The position numbers and the translations under genes are program-made. Source: Peptoniphilus_A harei_B (GTDB lineage Bacteria; Bacillota; Clostridia; Tissierellales; Peptoniphilaceae). From it: 64,000 nucleotides of DNA. Each line of letters begins with the position of its first letter. The first letter of the stretch is position 1. This document shows positions 61,815 to 64,000 of this stretch, in pieces. Location: the NCBI GenBank assembly GCA_032560695.1, contig JAWGHR010000001.1, forward strand, positions 334,705-398,704, read 5' to 3'. The notes beneath the pieces were generated by a model, which ran no database searches, had not been told where the DNA came from, and saw only the letters and a program-made list of their open reading frames with translations.

Positions 61815-62995
61815 GCTTCTTCAACTGCCTCGATACCTGGAAGCTTCTTTCCTTCTAGCATTTCAAGACTTGCACCACCACCAGTTGAGATGTGAGTTAG
61901 CTTGTCTGCAACTCCTGCCTTTTCAACAGCAGCAACAGAGTCACCACCACCAACGATTACTGTGGCATCAAGTTTAGCCAAGATTTTTGCAAGTTCAATA
62001 GTTCCGTGAGAGAATTCTTCAATTTCAAAAACTCCACAAGGTCCATTTAATACTACAGTCTTAGCCTTAGAAAGAGAACCTTCAATGTCCTTTAGACTTT
62101 CTTTTCCAATGTCGAGGATCATGTCATCTTGACCAACATCTTCCACGTCTTTTAAAGTTCCCTTGGCATCTTCAGACAATTCTGGAGCAACAATTACATC
62201 CTTTGGAAGAATTATCTCAACATGATTTTCGGCTGCCTTTGCCATAATTTCTCTTGCAAGGTCTAGCTTGTCATCTTCTACAAGAGATTTTCCAACTTCA
62301 AGTCCCTTGGACTTTAGGAAGGTATTTGCCATGGCTCCAACAATTACTAGGACGTCAACTTTTTCTAGTAGGTTTTCGATTACCCCAATCTTGTCAGAAA
62401 CCTTTGATCCACCAAGAATTGCTGCAAAAGGTTTTTCTGGATTCTTTAGGGCATCTTCAAAATACTTAATTTCTTTTTCAACTAGAAGTCCAGCACATGA
62501 TGGCAAAAATTCTGTCACACCAACATTGGATGCGTGGGCCCTGTGGGCAGTTCCAAAAGCATCATTTACAAAGATGTCCCCAAGAGATGCTAGCTTCTTT
62601 GCAAAGTCAGGGTCGTTCTTTTCTTCTCCCTTAACAAATCTCAAGTTTTCAAGGAGGGCAACTTCACCCTTTTCTAAATTCTTAACTTGATTTATAACTT
62701 CCTCATCAACAACTTCATTAGTAGGAATAAATTTTACATCCTTCTTTAAAAGTTCTGAAGCTCTTTTTGCAACTGGTGCAAGGGATAGGTCTTCCTTGTA
62801 TTCTCCCTTAGGTCTACCAAGATGGCTCATTAATACAACTTTGGCACCCTTTTCTATTAAATAATCAATAGTTGGGATTGCCTTAATAATTCTGTCGTCG
62901 CCTGTCACCACTCCATCCTTTAGGGGTACGTTAAAGTCCACCCTAACAAGGGCAGTTTTATCATTAAAATCAAAATCTCTAATAGTTTTTTTCAC
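61811..62995 (-). CDS. pgk: Phosphoglycerate kinase
   Basis: 394 residues. N-terminal RVDFNVPLKDG, substrate-binding MSHLGRPKG, LLENLRFVKGEE, VNDAFGTAHRAHAS, and the nucleotide-site GGGDSVAAVEK near the C-terminus. Makes ATP from 1,3-bisphosphoglycerate. Starts with GTG after AGAGGTG. First gene of the operon; glyceraldehyde-3-phosphate dehydrogenase, which usually precedes it, is not in the window. Confidence 0.98.
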   Translation of the reverse strand: MKKTIRDFDFNDKTALVRVDFNVPLKDGVVTGDDRIIKAIPTIDYLIEKGAKVVLMSHLGRPKGEYKEDLSLAPVAKRASELLKKDVKFIPTNEVVDEEVINQVKNLEKGEVALLENLRFVKGEEKNDPDFAKKLASLGDIFVNDAFGTAHRAHASNVGVTEFLPSCAGLLVEKEIKYFEDALKNPEKPFAAILGGSKVSDKIGVIENLLEKVDVLVIVGAMANTFLKSKGLEVGKSLVEDDKLDLAREIMAKAAENHVEIILPKDVIVAPELSEDAKGTLKDVEDVGQDDMILDIGKESLKDIEGSLSKAKTVVLNGPCGVFEIEEFSHGTIELAKILAKLDATVIVGGGDSVAAVEKAGVADKLTHISTGGGASLEMLEGKKLPGIEAVEEA

Positions 62996-63017
62996 ATTAC
63001 ACCTCTTATTTTCGATT

Positions 63018-63037
63018 TATTCCGTCATATTCCGTCA
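63018..63037 (-). promoter_or_regulatory. Two perfect 10-bp direct repeats in pgk leader
   Basis: TGACGGAATA repeated head to tail without spacer on the minus strand, just downstream of the pgk -10. One helical turn apart, so a protein could bind both from the same face. Confidence 0.65.
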
Positions 63038-63050
63038 ATTTATCATTTAA

Positions 63051-63059
63051 ATTATACCA
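63051..63059 (-). promoter_or_regulatory. Extended -10 for pgk operon
   Basis: TGGTATAAT on the minus strand, with no good -35; transcription should begin near 63044, just before the direct repeats. Confidence 0.6.
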
Positions 63060-63165
63060 TAAATTGTTGAGAGTTGAAGTTAGTACTACTGATTTATAAG
63101 TATTTATAAGAGTAAATTTATTAAAAAATTAGGGAATAGTTACTATGCTTGCACTTCCTTTTTTG

Positions 63166-63174
63166 TGGTATAAT
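63166..63174 (+). promoter_or_regulatory. Extended -10 for two-peptide operon
   Basis: TGGTATAAT with no well-placed -35 (TTGCAC at 63149 is only 14 bp away). Leader of about 140 nt to the first start. Confidence 0.5.
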
Positions 63175-63320
63175 GTTTTAAACTGATAAATTAATATAAG
63201 CTTCAACTTTCCTTACTTTAAATTCAAAAAAATATGTAAATTAATTCCCAAATATATAAAATTATTAGATAAAATTTTTGATTTAATTTTCTATCAATTA
63301 TTTGAATGGAGATGTTTCTT

Positions 63321-63443
63321 ATGAAAATGCAAATAATAAAATTCCTTACATTGATCCAACCTCAATATCTTTTTAACATAATTGAGATTATACTTTTGAT
63401 TTTAATATTAAAAGAATTAAAAGAACTATTTAAGGAGATGTGA
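63321..63443 (+). CDS. Hydrophobic 40-residue peptide, first of a pair
   Basis: 40 codons from ATG at 63321 to TGA at 63443. The peptide starts MKMQIIKFLTLIQPQYLF, continues into an Ile/Leu-rich helix (IIEIILLILIL) and ends in an amphipathic KELKELFKEM tail. One membrane-spanning helix, no signal-peptidase site. GGAG lies 9 bp before the ATG; in-frame ATGs also occur at 63306 and 63312. The stop is 4 bp before the next start and the ribosome site of the second peptide lies inside this gene. It resembles small membrane-active peptides or type I toxins only in general form; no family is recognised. Confidence 0.6.
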   Translation: MKMQIIKFLTLIQPQYLFNIIEIILLILILKELKELFKEM

Positions 63444-63447
63444 TTTT

Positions 63448-63570
63448 ATGGAAAAATACGAAGCGACTATGACAATCCTTAGAGGTCTAATTCCCTATAC
63501 AATTTTACATGTGATTAAGATTGTCTTACTTATAAAAATATTAAATCTATTAAAACAATTTAAAAAATAA
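63448..63570 (+). CDS. Hydrophobic 40-residue peptide, second of a pair
   Basis: 40 codons, MEKYEATMTILRGLIPYTIL, then HVIKIVLLIKI and an NLLKQFKK tail. The order (variable head, hydrophobic helix, short basic amphipathic tail) and the length match the first peptide, and I-V/I-LLI-x-I-L can be aligned, so the two may be paralogues. AAGGAG is 9 bp upstream. A rho-independent terminator begins 18 bp after the stop. Function unknown; a two-component membrane-active peptide or a small regulator of a membrane enzyme are possibilities. Confidence 0.6.
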   Translation: MEKYEATMTILRGLIPYTILHVIKIVLLIKILNLLKQFKK

Positions 63571-63587
63571 AAAAAGCAAAAAAATTG

Positions 63588-63619
63588 GAACTGAGAAATT
63601 TTATCTCAGTTCCTTTTGC
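63588..63619 (+). terminator. Terminator of two-peptide operon
   Basis: 10-bp perfect stem GGAACTGAGA/TCTCAGTTCC (63588-63597 with 63604-63613), 6-nt loop, then TTTTGCTTTT. Confidence 0.9.
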
Positions 63620-63639
63620 TTTTATCAATAAAATTTTTA

Positions 63640-63720
63640 TTAATATAATTTTGCTCCTGCTGGAATCTTGTCCTCTAGCATCACTAGGTTTAATAGTTCT
63701 TCTCCATCATAGTCGCTTCA
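63640..63720 (-). pseudogene. Short coding remnant ending in a stop
   Basis: Minus-strand frame SDYDGEELLNLVMLEDKIPA to GAKLY and a stop at 63640-63642, with a TGA immediately upstream of SDYD and no start. It looks like the C-terminal end of a lost protein gene. Family not recognised. Confidence 0.3.
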
Positions 63721-63789
63721 TATTTTCTCTCCTTGTTGATGAACATTACCCTAAAAAAATGGTATACAATAAATTTTTACAAACACAAT

Positions 63790-64000
63790 TTATCTCAGCT
63801 TTTTTACAATTTTCTTTAACTCAGGCAAGACCTCCTCACTAAAAAAAGGATTTTTTGCTATCCACCTGTTGTTTAGAGGGCTTGGGTGGGCTATTGGAAA
63901 GTATTCTGGCAAAAATTCTTTGTAAGATTTTACTGTTTCAGTTAAATTTTTCTTAAATTTATCCTTCAAATAAAACTTTTGAGCATAGGCTCCTATCAAA
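63790..64000 (-). CDS. Uracil-DNA glycosylase family protein (C-terminal part, cut by window edge)
   Basis: The visible 70 C-terminal residues read LIGAYAQ-type start (IGAYAQKFYLKDKFKKN), then FPIAHPSPLNNRWIAKNPFF and EEVLPELKKIVKKLR. The HPSP-NN loop after a GxYAQ strand is typical of the small uracil-DNA-glycosylase-like family in Firmicutes; HPSP contains the histidine that contacts the DNA lesion. About 190 residues would be expected in full. The 5' part lies beyond the right edge. Lesion specificity cannot be told from this part. Confidence 0.8.
   Translation of the reverse strand, partial: LIGAYAQKFYLKDKFKKNLTETVKSYKEFLPEYFPIAHPSPLNNRWIAKNPFFSEEVLPELKKIVKKLR

Larger units (their letters stand above)
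62996..63320. other. Divergent control region between pgk operon and peptide operon
   Basis: 325 bp with two diverging extended -10 elements (63051-63059 minus, 63166-63174 plus), 10-bp direct repeats in the pgk leader, and an AT-rich leader of about 140 nt for the peptide genes. No other gene seen. Confidence 0.65.
63453..63727. repeat. 20-bp inverted repeat spanning the second peptide gene and terminator
   Basis: 63453-63472 is the inverse complement of 63708-63727 with one mismatch. The left arm lies in codons 2-8 of the second peptide gene and the right arm at the start of the coding remnant. Confidence 0.7.

Noticed and set aside
63585..63842. 85-codon plus-strand frame across the terminator after the peptide genes
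   Set aside because: Begins inside the terminator stem and runs antisense to the uracil-DNA-glycosylase-family gene.

Overview
The window is AT-rich chromosomal DNA of a strictly anaerobic, low-GC Gram-positive bacterium. The evidence is compact co-directional operons with 1-17 bp overlaps, strong GGAGG ribosome sites, a T-box leader, lipoproteins with a Gram-positive lipobox, an Rnf ferredoxin:NAD complex, a two-ATPase 2-hydroxyacyl-CoA dehydratase activase and a clostridial-type 2x[4Fe-4S] ferredoxin. Codon style and gene content suggest Tissierellia/Peptoniphilaceae (Peptoniphilus/Anaerococcus-like). This placement is inference, because no rRNA is present.

Layout. 1-3.7 kb: glmM (cut by the left edge) and cca on the minus strand, diverging from a lipoprotein and a stalk-domain protein. 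3.7-11 kb: giant dehydratase activase, ferredoxin and a Zn/Cd P-type ATPase, all minus. 11.1-11.4 kb: tRNA-Ser(GCT), tRNA-Met(CAT) and tRNA-Phe(GAA) behind a consensus promoter. 11.5-17.7 kb: cysteine hydrolase, sfsA-GNAT-DUF6440, mgtE, UvrD-like helicase and nitroreductase. 17.7-23.7 kb: a foreign-looking island with a BceRS two-component system and BceAB antimicrobial-peptide transporter, flanked by degraded genes. It ends in a second, about 94% identical copy of the nitroreductase 3' end, fused in frame to a transposition-ATPase remnant. 23.7-30.8 kb: six-gene operon with a Fur-box-like site, holding two YbtPQ-like half-transporters, a complete ECF importer (S, T, fused A1A2) and an AraC regulator. 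31-33.3 kb: T-box-controlled brnQ and a C-terminally short binding lipoprotein.

33.5-38.6 kb: rnfCDGEAB. 39-41.7 kb: class III polyhydroxyalkanoate synthase genes phaE-phaC with a phaJ-like hydratase. 42.3-49.7 kb: rpoB-rpoC, detached from the ribosomal-protein genes that normally adjoin them. 49.8-51.7 kb: DsrE-like protein and murJ. 52-57.7 kb: two small membrane proteins, a MacB-type ABC transporter and its own two-component system. 57.8-63 kb: pgk-tpiA-gpmI-eno-sixA glycolytic operon without gap. 63.1-64 kb: an apparent operon of two roughly 40-residue hydrophobic peptides, then the 3' part of a uracil-DNA-glycosylase-family gene cut by the right edge.

The metabolic genes fit an anaerobe that burns sugar through lower glycolysis, gains ion-motive force at Rnf from reduced ferredoxin, imports branched-chain amino acids and can bank carbon as PHA. 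The least-described items are the tandem hydrophobic-peptide operon near 63.4 kb, the Bce island with its duplicated nitroreductase tail, the iron-type ECF/YbtPQ/AraC operon, and two phased tandem-repeat arrays (36 bp at 42.0 kb, 39 bp with near-palindromes at 52.5 kb).
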